A stretch of 36,330 nucleotides of DNA from a virus. The stretch lies in IMG/VR virus record IMGVR_UViG_3300050821_010807, positions 1 through 36,330 of that record; one strand, 5' to 3'. A program made the translations under genes and the position numbers. The notes beneath the pieces were generated by a model. That model made no database searches. It was not told the DNA's origin and worked only from the letters and a program-made list of their open reading frames with translations. Positions 1-5,749 of the stretch are shown in pieces (position 1 is the stretch's first letter; each line of letters begins with the position of its first letter).

Positions 1-105
1 GGCGACGGCTACGGCTCCGGCTACGGCGACGGCTACGGCTCCGGCTACGGCGACGGCGACGGCGACGGCTCCGGCGACGGCTCCGGCTACGGCGACGGCT
101 ACGGC
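1..105 (+). repeat. GC-rich codon repeat, (GGC NAC/TCC)n
   Basis: The stretch is built from six-base units of GGC followed by GAC, TAC or TCC. A higher-order unit (GGCGACGGCTAC then GGCTCCGGCTAC) is visible at the left. It codes the Gly-rich tail above and coincides with the window edge, a typical place for a short-read assembly to break. Confidence 0.85.
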
Positions 106-108
106 TGA
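1..108 (+). CDS. 3' end of a glycine-rich repeat protein (partial)
   Basis: Frame 1 is open from the first base to a TGA at 106-108. It reads as glycine alternating with Asp, Tyr or Ser (GDGYGSGY-type dipeptides). The start codon lies outside the window. This is the same frame in which the last gene of the window (35695 onward) runs off the right edge, so the two are probably one gene if the molecule is circular. Glycine-dipeptide tails of this sort occur at the C-termini of uncharacterised phage proteins. Frames 2 and 3 are also open across the repeat, and frame 2 continues into the next ORF, so the frame is favoured by the stop placement and by the Shine-Dalgarno of the next gene rather than proven. 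No function is assigned. Confidence 0.5.
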   Translation, partial: GDGYGSGYGDGYGSGYGDGDGDGSGDGSGYGDGYG

Positions 109-124
109 TCTGAGAGGACCACAA

Positions 125-1396
125 ATGAGCAAGCCGCTGTCATCTGGGCTACTAAAGGTCAATGCTCGAGTGGCTTTGCTGCTCGCTGACCTATCATCCG
201 AAGACGCGGCACTCGTGATCCTTCAGCAGGTAGAGACGATGGGCTTGCACGAGACAAAGGCGTGGCGCCTGTTCCTGGATAGGAACCGGAAAGCGACCGG
301 AAAGCGACCGGAACCAGACCCTAATGTTATGACGGAAAGCGACCGGAAATATTCTGCCCAGATTCCTGCCCGTGTCGTTCAGGTTTCCGGTGGCTTTCCG
401 GTTGGAGGGGTAAGGGGAGGTTCTCTATCTTCTGATTCTATCTATCATTCTGAGCAGATCCGAGAAGTGACTTCACCGGTATCTACTGCCGAAGATTCGA
501 ATCATGAGTGGGGACTTGCGGGCGAGACGGCGCCCGGTTCGCGAGGCGCGGGGCGTGCGCCGAGCGACGAAGTGGGCATCGATGTCGATGCTAAGAGCGG
601 CGAGGCACTGCGTGCTGTACCCGCCATCCGTCGCTCTCGGCTGGAGGTGTCCAGTGGCGATCGAATGGGAGAAGGATACGTCGGGCATCTCGCTTCGGGA
701 GATCGAGTCGAAGCAGCCCTACAAGCACGAGCCGCACAATCTGAAGCCGCTGAAGCGCTTTCCTTGGCTCGTATGCCAGAAGTGCGGCCTAGTGACGCTT
801 CGGAATCCGATTACGGAATGGTGCCTGCGGATGGGATGCAACGCGGCGGATCATCCGGGCTACAAGGCGGCGCTTGCCAAGTCGAGTCGGTGAAGCGATT
901 CAACCCCGCTGCGCTCGTCGAGCACTTTGTCGCTGGCGTGAACGACGCTGGCGGCATGTGGGTATGTCCTAGCGGCAAGCCGTTCACGGACCTCGCCGCG
1001 GCGCTGCAACCGTGGGCCGCAAAGGTGTCGTTCGGAACGCCAGGCCCGCTCGAGAGGTGCTCTCTGCTTGGCCGCCGATGGTTCGCCTACTGCGGGGGTG
1101 CCCCGCGCGACGCTTGGAAGGCCGCTGCGTGGCTCGGCGAGGGGGCACCGGAGGAGCCGCGGCGCCCCCCGGCCCCGCGCGAGGTTCAGGAGAGCGCGGC
1201 GAAGGCGAGGCGCTCCGAAGAGGCCAAGGCCCGCGAGCGCGACGCGGAGCGCAGGAAACGCGAGGAGCAGGCGGTGCCGGCTCCCCCCGAAGTGCGCGCG
1301 AAGCTCTCTGCGCTCTTTGAGCAGCCAGGGAGCCAGACGCGCGTGAAGTCCGCGCAGGAACAGGCTGAAGAACTGGAGAGGATGGTGGGCGAATGA
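125..1396 (+). CDS. Long ORF spanning the iteron array; possible replication-initiation locus
   Basis: The ATG follows a good Shine-Dalgarno (GAGAGG, about 7 bases upstream). The ORF gives 423 residues that I do not recognise. Residues 1-60 look like a small helical domain. Residues 55-95 are encoded by the iteron array at 286-401. The C-terminal third is rich in Lys, Arg, Glu and Ala and probably coiled coil. The middle (about residues 177-255) is suspect because a better gene (654-893) occupies another frame there. A GTG at 890 overlaps that gene's stop as GTGA, so the true arrangement may be a first gene from 125, the nested gene 654-893, and a separate gene 890-1396. Codon use before about 480 is less GC-biased than in the structural genes. 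An initiator whose own gene carries the origin, as lambda O does, would fit the array, but no initiator domain was recognised. Confidence 0.45.
   Translation: MSKPLSSGLLKVNARVALLLADLSSEDAALVILQQVETMGLHETKAWRLFLDRNRKATGKRPEPDPNVMTESDRKYSAQIPARVVQVSGGFPVGGVRGGSLSSDSIYHSEQIREVTSPVSTAEDSNHEWGLAGETAPGSRGAGRAPSDEVGIDVDAKSGEALRAVPAIRRSRLEVSSGDRMGEGYVGHLASGDRVEAALQARAAQSEAAEALSLARMPEVRPSDASESDYGMVPADGMQRGGSSGLQGGACQVESVKRFNPAALVEHFVAGVNDAGGMWVCPSGKPFTDLAAALQPWAAKVSFGTPGPLERCSLLGRRWFAYCGGAPRDAWKAAAWLGEGAPEEPRRPPAPREVQESAAKARRSEEAKARERDAERRKREEQAVPAPPEVRAKLSALFEQPGSQTRVKSAQEQAEELERMVGE
286..401 (+). repeat. Iteron-like array of CCGGAAAGCGA boxes on an 11-bp period
   Basis: Direct copies of CCGGAAAGCGA lie at 286-296 and 297-307. 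A truncated copy (CCGGAA) begins at 308. ACGGAAAGCGA is at 332-342 and CCGGAAA at 343-349. Inverted copies TTTCCGG lie at 384-390 and 395-401, again 11 bp apart; the second matches the direct unit over 9 bases (GCTTTCCGG). The constant 11-bp spacing puts the boxes close to one helical turn apart, as expected of iterons that load a replication initiator or a regulator. Confidence 0.7.
286..470. other. Candidate phage replication origin (iterons plus AT-rich tract)
   Basis: The iteron-like boxes at 286-401 are followed by a pyrimidine-rich, AT-rich stretch. Roughly 70% of bases 421-450 are A or T, in a genome that is otherwise clearly GC-rich. Boxes beside an easily melted tract inside a coding region is the architecture of the lambda origin within gene O. 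A DnaA domain IV-like protein is encoded 1.5 kb downstream. The alternative is an operator cluster for a regulator. No DnaA consensus box (TTATNCACA) was noticed, so a phage-specific binder is more likely than host DnaA. Confidence 0.45.
654..893 (+). CDS. Small Cys4 zinc-ribbon-like phage protein, nested in another ORF
   Basis: The GTG start is preceded by a perfect GGAGG six bases upstream (643-647). The 79-residue product carries CQKCG and, 17 residues further on, CLRMGC, a plausible zinc-binding Cys4 arrangement. A His-Pro-Gly-Tyr segment lies near the end. The part from KHEPHNLKPLKRFP onward resembles small conserved phage proteins of unknown function, going by my recollection of the family. 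The stop overlaps the next GTG by four bases (GTGA). It lies in frame 3, inside the frame-2 ORF 125-1396, and the two cannot easily both be real over this stretch. The Shine-Dalgarno and the Cys pattern favour this one. A start at 504 exists, but the extra N-terminus is Arg-rich and lacks a good ribosome site. Confidence 0.6.
   Translation: MAIEWEKDTSGISLREIESKQPYKHEPHNLKPLKRFPWLVCQKCGLVTLRNPITEWCLRMGCNAADHPGYKAALAKSSR
890..1396 (+). other. Alternative reading: separate CDS from GTG 890
   Basis: This is the same frame and stop as the ORF starting at 125, but GTG 890 overlaps the stop of 654-893 as GTGA, the coupling style used throughout this genome. It would give a 168-residue protein. The globular N-terminal part contains CPSGKPF, two further Cys and several Trp residues. 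A Lys/Arg/Glu-rich helical tail follows. The product is not recognised. If the nested gene is real, this is the more likely start. Confidence 0.45.
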
Positions 1397-1608
1397 AGTG
1401 CCACAATTCACCCGATGGCGTTCACCGTTTCGGTCGCGAGACCGACCGGTGTTTTCAGTGTCACGCGCCGCTCCCCTCGCTCCGCGAAAGCCAGCGCCAA
1501 GCCGCGCGTGAGCCCATCAGAGCCAAGGAGGGCGCGGGAGCCTACGGCAGGACCGCGGAGGTGGCCGCGGTGGACGTGGCGCGCCGGCGCGCGGGAGACG
1601 ACTCATGA
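1393..1608 (+). CDS. Small Cys/His-rich protein
   Basis: The ATG overlaps the previous stop as ATGA. The protein has 71 residues. The first 30 contain KCH, then CFQCH, which could bind a metal ion. The rest is Ala/Arg/Glu-rich and probably helical. The function is unknown. It sits in a run of tiny coupled genes between the iteron region and the terminase. Its stop overlaps the next start in the same ATGA manner. Confidence 0.6.
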   Translation: MKCHNSPDGVHRFGRETDRCFQCHAPLPSLRESQRQAAREPIRAKEGAGAYGRTAEVAAVDVARRRAGDDS

Positions 1609-1715
1609 TTCGCGGACTCGCGCGCATCGAGGAAGAGGTCCGCGTCATGCGGGAGAAGTGGCTCTACGGCATCGTCTGGCGCCTGCGCGCGACGACGGGG
1701 GAGTTCCGGCGATGA
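1605..1715 (+). CDS. 36-residue helical peptide
   Basis: The ATG overlaps the preceding stop (ATGA), and the TGA at 1713-1715 overlaps the next ATG in the same way. This start-stop chaining on both sides is the main evidence that the ORF is translated. The sequence MIRGLARIEEEVR followed by a Trp-containing amphipathic stretch is predicted helical. No family is recognised. A longer ORF in another frame (from 1415) covers this interval but is Arg/Ser-rich and looks like a shadow. Confidence 0.5.
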   Translation: MIRGLARIEEEVRVMREKWLYGIVWRLRATTGEFRR

Positions 1716-1912
1716 CGGCGATCAATCAATCCTACCAAGTTGAAATCAGGGCATCGACCGGGCACCGGATCGTCATTCAGGTTCGGGCCTTCGATCCGAG
1801 TGAGGCTTGCGACACCGCGGAGAACAAGGCACGCGGGCGATGGGCGGCATTTCAAATCCTTGCCGGATCGATGAAGTCCCGGGTCATCTCTGTCGAAGGA
1901 GATGCCGCATGA
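1712..1912 (+). CDS. Hypothetical protein, 66 residues
   Basis: The start at 1712 is chosen because it overlaps the stop of the 36-residue gene as ATGA; the same frame is open back to 1415. The protein begins MTAINQSYQVEIRAS. It alternates polar and hydrophobic residues, as expected of a small alpha/beta fold: two strands, a helix over residues 28-50, and a final strand. Its TGA overlaps the ATG of the DnaA-like gene. The function is unknown. Position suggests an early or middle gene co-expressed with the DnaA-like protein. Confidence 0.65.
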   Translation: MTAINQSYQVEIRASTGHRIVIQVRAFDPSEACDTAENKARGRWAAFQILAGSMKSRVISVEGDAA

Positions 1913-2187
1913 TACGTCCGGACATCGCAGGGAGGATCGCGAAGATCGGCGCGACGCGGCTTCTCGATCGCGTCGCGTCGGAACATGGCGTTACGCCGTC
2001 GAGTATCCTCGGACCGCGGCAAACGCGAAGTGTTGTAAGGGCACGAAATCGCTTCTTGTTCCTGCTCTGGTCCACCTTCGGTTACAGCCATACCGAGTTG
2101 GGCGACATGTTGGACCGCGACCATTCGACCGTAACGCACGCTCTCAACAAGGAGGAGCGTTTGGCTCGCGAAAGGCTGGGGCTATGA
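1909..2187 (+). CDS. DnaA domain IV-like DNA-binding protein
   Basis: This 92-residue protein resembles only the C-terminal DNA-binding domain of the replication initiator DnaA (Bac_DnaA_C). Residues 41-56 carry SVVRARN followed by a hydrophobic helix. Residues 58-69 form the next helix. RDHSTVTHA at 70-78 matches the DnaA signature that reads the DnaA box through a helix-turn-helix. The AAA+ ATPase and domains I-III are absent, so it cannot melt DNA like DnaA. It could recruit host replication proteins to the phage origin, compete with host DnaA, or act as a regulator. The start is set by ATGA overlap; an in-frame ATG at 1807 would extend it through the preceding gene and is less likely. The next gene also starts by ATGA overlap. 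Confidence 0.75.
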   Translation: MIRPDIAGRIAKIGATRLLDRVASEHGVTPSSILGPRQTRSVVRARNRFLFLLWSTFGYSHTELGDMLDRDHSTVTHALNKEERLARERLGL

Positions 2188-2600
2188 GAGTCATCCTCAC
2201 GCTGCCGCTGAAGCTGAAGCCCGAGGGGAACCGCCGGGAAGCCTGGTATCAGGTCGCGAAGCGGCGGAAGGCCGAGGAGCAGGCCGTAGCGCTCTCGCTG
2301 CGCGCCTACGCCCCGGCGCTCGTGGACCAGGGCTTCCCGCTCGTCTGCACCCTCACACGCGTCTCCGGCGGCACGCTCGATAGCGACAACCTACAGGGGG
2401 CCTTCAAGGGGGTCCGGGACGCGGTCGCGCGCGAGCTCGGCATCGACGACGGGGGCCCAGAGGTGGACTGGCAGTACCGCCAAGAGAGGGGGCCTCGACT
2501 CCGGCACCAGATTCGAATCGAGATCGGGCCTCCCGAAGAGCCGTGCCGACATAAAGGGCCCGGTGTGAACGCAGGCGTCAAGTCTGAGGGGAGTCCCTGA
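2184..2600 (+). CDS. RusA-like Holliday-junction resolvase family protein (putative)
   Basis: The 138-residue product starts at an ATG overlapping the previous stop. TLDSDNL at 64-70 is followed by a helix with Asp79 and then GIDD at 86-89. This is the DxDN...D...DD spacing of RusA-type endonucleases, which use carboxylates to hold Mg2+ and cut branched DNA. A WQYRQERG strand and an RIEI strand complete the expected alpha/beta core. Phages use such enzymes to resolve recombination or packaging intermediates, which fits the exonuclease/annealing pair on the opposite strand. Overall similarity to true RusA is only partial, so a catalytically diverged relative is possible. The stop overlaps the next start as TGATG. 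Confidence 0.55.
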   Translation: MRVILTLPLKLKPEGNRREAWYQVAKRRKAEEQAVALSLRAYAPALVDQGFPLVCTLTRVSGGTLDSDNLQGAFKGVRDAVARELGIDDGGPEVDWQYRQERGPRLRHQIRIEIGPPEEPCRHKGPGVNAGVKSEGSP

Positions 2601-3082
2601 TGGCGCGCGCATGCACCGTTTGCATACATCGCGAGCGCGAGGCCATCGATGCGGCTCTCATCCGCGGCGAGAAGAACCGTCGTGTAGCGGCGCACTATAA
2701 TCTCGTGGAGTCTTCGGTACGTAGGCACCTACCGCATATCCAAAGGGACCTTCAAGCGGCGCAGGCCGTCGTCGAATCGACGCACCGGCGGCTGCGGACT
2801 TTGGACACCGTGGTGGACGAGTGCGAGCGGGACCTGGAGGCCGTTCTCGCGGCTCATCGCGAGACCGTGGCGGACCGGGACTCGGGTGAGCTCGTCATCA
2901 AGGCGGTGGCGCAGCGAGCCAAGCTGGCCGCCCTCCAGTTCGGGACGAAGCGGACGACCACGCTCGTGGACCCGCGCCAGGAATGGGAGGCGCTTAGCCC
3001 GGCGGAGCGTCGGGAGCGGCTCGTGGAGATGAAGCACCGGCTGCTCGAGCTCGAGCAGGAGACGGTGGGAGGGCAGCACTGA
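2600..3082 (+). CDS. terS: Candidate terminase small subunit
   Basis: The 160-residue protein begins with CTVCIHRER, a short Cys/His element. Residues 13-45 then form a helix-turn-helix-like segment (RRVAAHYNLVESSVRRHLP), and the rest is long charged helices. An N-terminal DNA-recognition helix-turn-helix plus a helical oligomerisation region is typical of small terminases, which select phage DNA and pass it to the large subunit. It is the closest upstream gene of suitable size before the large terminase, with three tiny genes between. The assignment rests on domain architecture and position. A transcriptional regulator is the alternative. The start overlaps the previous stop by one base. Confidence 0.5.
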   Translation: MARACTVCIHREREAIDAALIRGEKNRRVAAHYNLVESSVRRHLPHIQRDLQAAQAVVESTHRRLRTLDTVVDECERDLEAVLAAHRETVADRDSGELVIKAVAQRAKLAALQFGTKRTTTLVDPRQEWEALSPAERRERLVEMKHRLLELEQETVGGQH

Positions 3083-3348
3083 TGCTCAAGCTTTGGGATT
3101 TCGAGTGCAACGTCTGCCGCCACGTGTGGGAGGCGCTCGTCGAGCCAGGCGACGACGCTCCGATGTGCCCGCATGCTTGTGGGGGCCGGGGCGTGTGCCA
3201 GCCCTTCACCCAGGGGACCGCGGCGCGCGCGGAGACGAATCCGGCGAAGACACGGGAGATGTTTCAGAAGGCCGCGGAGATGAAGAACAAGGTCCAGGGT
3301 CGGACGCCGTGGCGGAAGACCTCCTACAGCCAGACGGGGAACGAATGA
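3082..3348 (+). CDS. Small zinc-ribbon protein, FmdB-like
   Basis: The 88-residue protein opens with a strand and CNVCRH, then Trp and an acidic turn, then CPHACGGRGVC. This pattern resembles FmdB-type zinc ribbons. The C-terminal half is Lys-rich and ends KTSYSQTGNE, an ending shared exactly with the next gene. The start overlaps the previous stop (TGATG) and the stop overlaps the next ATG (ATGA). The role is unknown; phage zinc ribbons often bind nucleic acid or host proteins. Confidence 0.7.
   Translation: MLKLWDFECNVCRHVWEALVEPGDDAPMCPHACGGRGVCQPFTQGTAARAETNPAKTREMFQKAAEMKNKVQGRTPWRKTSYSQTGNE
3316..3348 (+). repeat. Direct repeat copy A (33 bp, gene tail plus next start)
   Basis: This is the first of two copies that differ at one base. 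It encodes KTSYSQTGNE plus the stop and contains the overlapping start of the next gene (ACGAATGA), with a purine-rich GGGGA that can serve as its Shine-Dalgarno. Confidence 0.9.
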
Positions 3349-3569
3349 CCAAAGTCCGATGCGCATTCTGCGAACTCGCTGACGTGACGGATCCCAACGT
3401 CGCCTTCATGCTCGGTGTGTCTCACGGCGCAACCGATACGGGCTTCGCGTGGGGTCGGCATACTTGCGAGCGTCATGTGAAGACCTTCTTCCAGTCGGTG
3501 GAGAACGCAGACGCTCATCTCGAGGCTCTCCAGCAAAAGACGTCCTACAGCCAGACGGGGAACGAATGA
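3345..3569 (+). CDS. Small Cys/His protein sharing a tail with its neighbour
   Basis: The 74-residue product has CAFCEL near the N-terminus and HTCERH at 46-51, a possible metal site. Its last ten residues, KTSYSQTGNE, are identical to those of the preceding gene and are encoded by an almost identical 33-bp DNA repeat. The ATG at 3345 is set by overlap with the previous stop; the frame is open further upstream. The function is unknown. The shared tail points to a local duplication or a mobile 3' module. Confidence 0.65.
   Translation: MTKVRCAFCELADVTDPNVAFMLGVSHGATDTGFAWGRHTCERHVKTFFQSVENADAHLEALQQKTSYSQTGNE
3537..3569 (+). repeat. Direct repeat copy B (33 bp, gene tail plus next start)
   Basis: This second copy lies 221 bp downstream of copy A. 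One base differs (AAGACG instead of AAGACC), and the difference is silent in the shared tail. It again provides GGGGA and the ATGA junction that starts the next gene. Confidence 0.9.
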
Positions 3570-3763
3570 GGCCTCAAGTTCGCGTCATCGTCGGTTGCAA
3601 GGATTGCGGGAGGGCCTTCGTTGGCGCCGTGCGTGCCGCAGAATGGCCGGACGATCGTGAGTTCGAAGACCAGGCTCGCTTGGCGTTTGCAGCAGCCATG
3701 AGCGGAGCCAAGAAGATTTGCGAGTGTAAAAAGGAGCGGAAGCGAGTGCTTCCTCTGCCGTAA
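3566..3763 (+). CDS. Small Cys-rich protein, 65 residues
   Basis: It starts at an ATG overlapping the previous stop within repeat copy B. GCKDCG at residues 10-15 and ICECKK near residues 51-56 form a possible Cys4 zinc site enclosing an acidic helix. The C-terminus is basic. Its TAA overlaps the terminase ATG by one base, so it is probably translated together with the packaging motor. The function is unknown. Confidence 0.65.
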   Translation: MRPQVRVIVGCKDCGRAFVGAVRAAEWPDDREFEDQARLAFAAAMSGAKKICECKKERKRVLPLP

Positions 3764-5322
3764 TGCCCCTCACCCCGGAAGAGCGCGCCCGCGCCGATGC
3801 GAGCCTGATGCGGCTCTCGGTCCCCTACCCTGGGGACGCGCGGAGCTTCGTCGATGCGGCGACGCGCGAGGTGCCGTGGCAGCGCACTTTCGTGCTCGAC
3901 CAGAGCCCGCGCAAGGCGCTCTTCGGCGAGCGGCGCGGAGCCAAGACGACCACCTTCGGCATCGCTTGCGTCGCGCGTCGCCTCTCGCTGCCAAACAGCA
4001 AAGGGGTTTACGTTGGGCTCACGCAGGAGAGCGCAACGCGTGTGTTTTGCGACGAGGTGCTGGACCGGCTCCGTCGCCGCTACCAGCTGCCTTTCGAGAT
4101 CGTGGGCGACAACGAGGCGCGCTTCGAGAACGGGTCGATCATCTACGTGATCGGCCTCGATGCGACGAAGAAGCAGAAAGAACGCGTGCGCGGCATCAAG
4201 GCGAGCGACGTCACGATCGACGAGATGCAGAGCTTCACGCAGGACATCGGGAAGATCATTCTCGAGATCCTCGGGCCGGCCGCGGCGGACACGATGGCGC
4301 CCATTCTCATTGGCGGCACGGCGGGCGACGCCTTCGAAAGCAACTTCTGGTATCAGCTCACACGCGACAACACGCCGTCGACGCCCGCGGGAACGCCGAG
4401 CAAGGCCCATCCTGAGTGGAAGGTGTGGCGCTGCAAGTGGAGCGAGAACACCGCGACGGACGAGATCACCGGCCGGCGCATCTGCGACAACGTGCGCGAC
4501 TACCACGCCGAGCAGATTCGGAAGCACCCAGGGATTGAGCGGACCGACTCATGGCTCCGGGAGTGGGAGGCGAAGTGGGTCATCCTCATTACGTCGCTCA
4601 TCTACCGGTTCGGGAAGTGCAACCTCGTCGGCCACCTGGAATGCATGGAGATCGACACCGGGGCGGCGATTCCGAAGCCCGGTGAAGCCTTCCTCGCGAG
4701 CGCCGTGTTCATACTCGGGCTCGACCTCGGCTACAACGACCCGACTGCGTTCGTGGTCTGCGCGTACAACACCGCTTTCAGCAACAAGCTCTACGTCATC
4801 GAATCATTCCAGCAATCCGGGATGCTCGTCGCGCACGTGCACTCGAAGATCGTCGAGTACGAAGGGCGCTACGAGTTCACGTACAAGGTCGGGGACTCGA
4901 GCTCGCTGCAGATCTTCGAAGACCTGCGCCAGACGTACGGCCACAACTTCGAGAAGGCCGACAAGCTCGGGAAGCGCTCGCACCAGCTCATGGTGAACAG
5001 CGACCTCCAGACGCGCGTGGTAGTCGTGCTGCCAGGAAACGATGAGCTCGTGGGCCAGCTCGAGACGTGTCGATGGGAGGCCGAGGCGCTGAAGAAGAAC
5101 CAATACGTGGAGGACCCGAAGGACCCGAACCACCTCTCGGACGCCTTCCTCTACGCGCACCACTTCTCGCGGTCGCTCTGGTACGAGGCGCCCAAGCCGC
5201 GGCGCAACATGACGAACGAAGACCACGTGGCGAAGCTCACGAAGAGCCTCATCGAAAAGCAGCACCAAGAGTTCAGCGGCGAGGACGGAGGGTATTCGGG
5301 TGATATTTACAGTGAGGGATAG
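3763..5322 (+). CDS. terL: Terminase large subunit (packaging ATPase and nuclease)
   Basis: The 519-residue protein has the two-domain layout of large terminases. The N-terminal ATPase carries a Walker A-like GERRGAKT (55-62) and a Walker B VTIDE (150-154). The C-terminal RNase H-like nuclease has an acidic residue in GLDLGY (Asp321), another in VGDSS (Asp378), and a third in HLSDAFLYAHH (Asp460). It pumps DNA into the prohead at the portal vertex and cuts the concatemer. It matches the gp17-like terminase group in length and motif order. The start overlaps the upstream gene's stop (TAATG). The 3' end overlaps the HNH gene by 23 bases. Confidence 0.95.
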   Translation: MPLTPEERARADASLMRLSVPYPGDARSFVDAATREVPWQRTFVLDQSPRKALFGERRGAKTTTFGIACVARRLSLPNSKGVYVGLTQESATRVFCDEVLDRLRRRYQLPFEIVGDNEARFENGSIIYVIGLDATKKQKERVRGIKASDVTIDEMQSFTQDIGKIILEILGPAAADTMAPILIGGTAGDAFESNFWYQLTRDNTPSTPAGTPSKAHPEWKVWRCKWSENTATDEITGRRICDNVRDYHAEQIRKHPGIERTDSWLREWEAKWVILITSLIYRFGKCNLVGHLECMEIDTGAAIPKPGEAFLASAVFILGLDLGYNDPTAFVVCAYNTAFSNKLYVIESFQQSGMLVAHVHSKIVEYEGRYEFTYKVGDSSSLQIFEDLRQTYGHNFEKADKLGKRSHQLMVNSDLQTRVVVVLPGNDELVGQLETCRWEAEALKKNQYVEDPKDPNHLSDAFLYAHHFSRSLWYEAPKPRRNMTNEDHVAKLTKSLIEKQHQEFSGEDGGYSGDIYSEG

Positions 5323-5749
5323 AGAGAGGCTCCGCGCGCGTCTCGTTCCCGAGCCGAACACCGGATGCTGGCTCTGGTCTGGAGCAGCCAACCGGAGCGG
5401 ATATGGGACGATGTTTTTTCGAGGCAGGCCCGAATTGGTTCATCGCCTCGCATGGGCATTTGAGAAGGGCGCGCCTGGTGAATTGTGCGTCTGTCACAAG
5501 TGCGACACGCCTGCGTGCGCAAACGTAGAGCATCTGTTTCTGGGAACCAGAGTCGATAATAATTCCGATATGACGCGGAAGGGACGACGTGCGCCAATGC
5601 CTGGCGCAAAGCTATCGGCAGGCGATGTATCTCGAGTCCGAGCGATGCTGGCAGAGGGTGTGATGGGAAGTTACGTGGCGAAGCTATTCGGCGTAACGCC
5701 GGGCACCATATCTATGATCAAGAGAGGGCATCGCCATGGCGAAGAGTGA
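5300..5749 (+). CDS. HNH endonuclease with C-terminal helix-turn-helix
   Basis: The GTG start lies 7 bases after GGAGGG and inside the end of the terminase gene. In the 149-residue product, residues 22-92 match the HNH_3 family of phage and homing endonucleases: CWLW, VHRLAW (His48), CVCHKCDTPAC, NVEHLFLGT (Asn75, His78) and DNNSDM. The Cys residues probably hold a structural zinc ion. Residues 105-142 form a helix-turn-helix with VAKLFGVTPGTISMI, the usual site-recognition module of such free-standing nucleases. HNH genes next to terminases either move as homing elements or assist packaging. Codon use is less GC-biased than in the terminase, suggesting later arrival. The 3' end overlaps the next gene by 14 bases. 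Confidence 0.9.
   Translation: MIFTVRDRERLRARLVPEPNTGCWLWSGAANRSGYGTMFFRGRPELVHRLAWAFEKGAPGELCVCHKCDTPACANVEHLFLGTRVDNNSDMTRKGRRAPMPGAKLSAGDVSRVRAMLAEGVMGSYVAKLFGVTPGTISMIKRGHRHGEE

Noticed and set aside
1415-1711. N-terminal extension of the 66-residue gene back to 1415
   Set aside because: Arg/Ser/Pro-rich, lies over two coupled genes in other frames; the ATG at 1712 has the ATGA junction.
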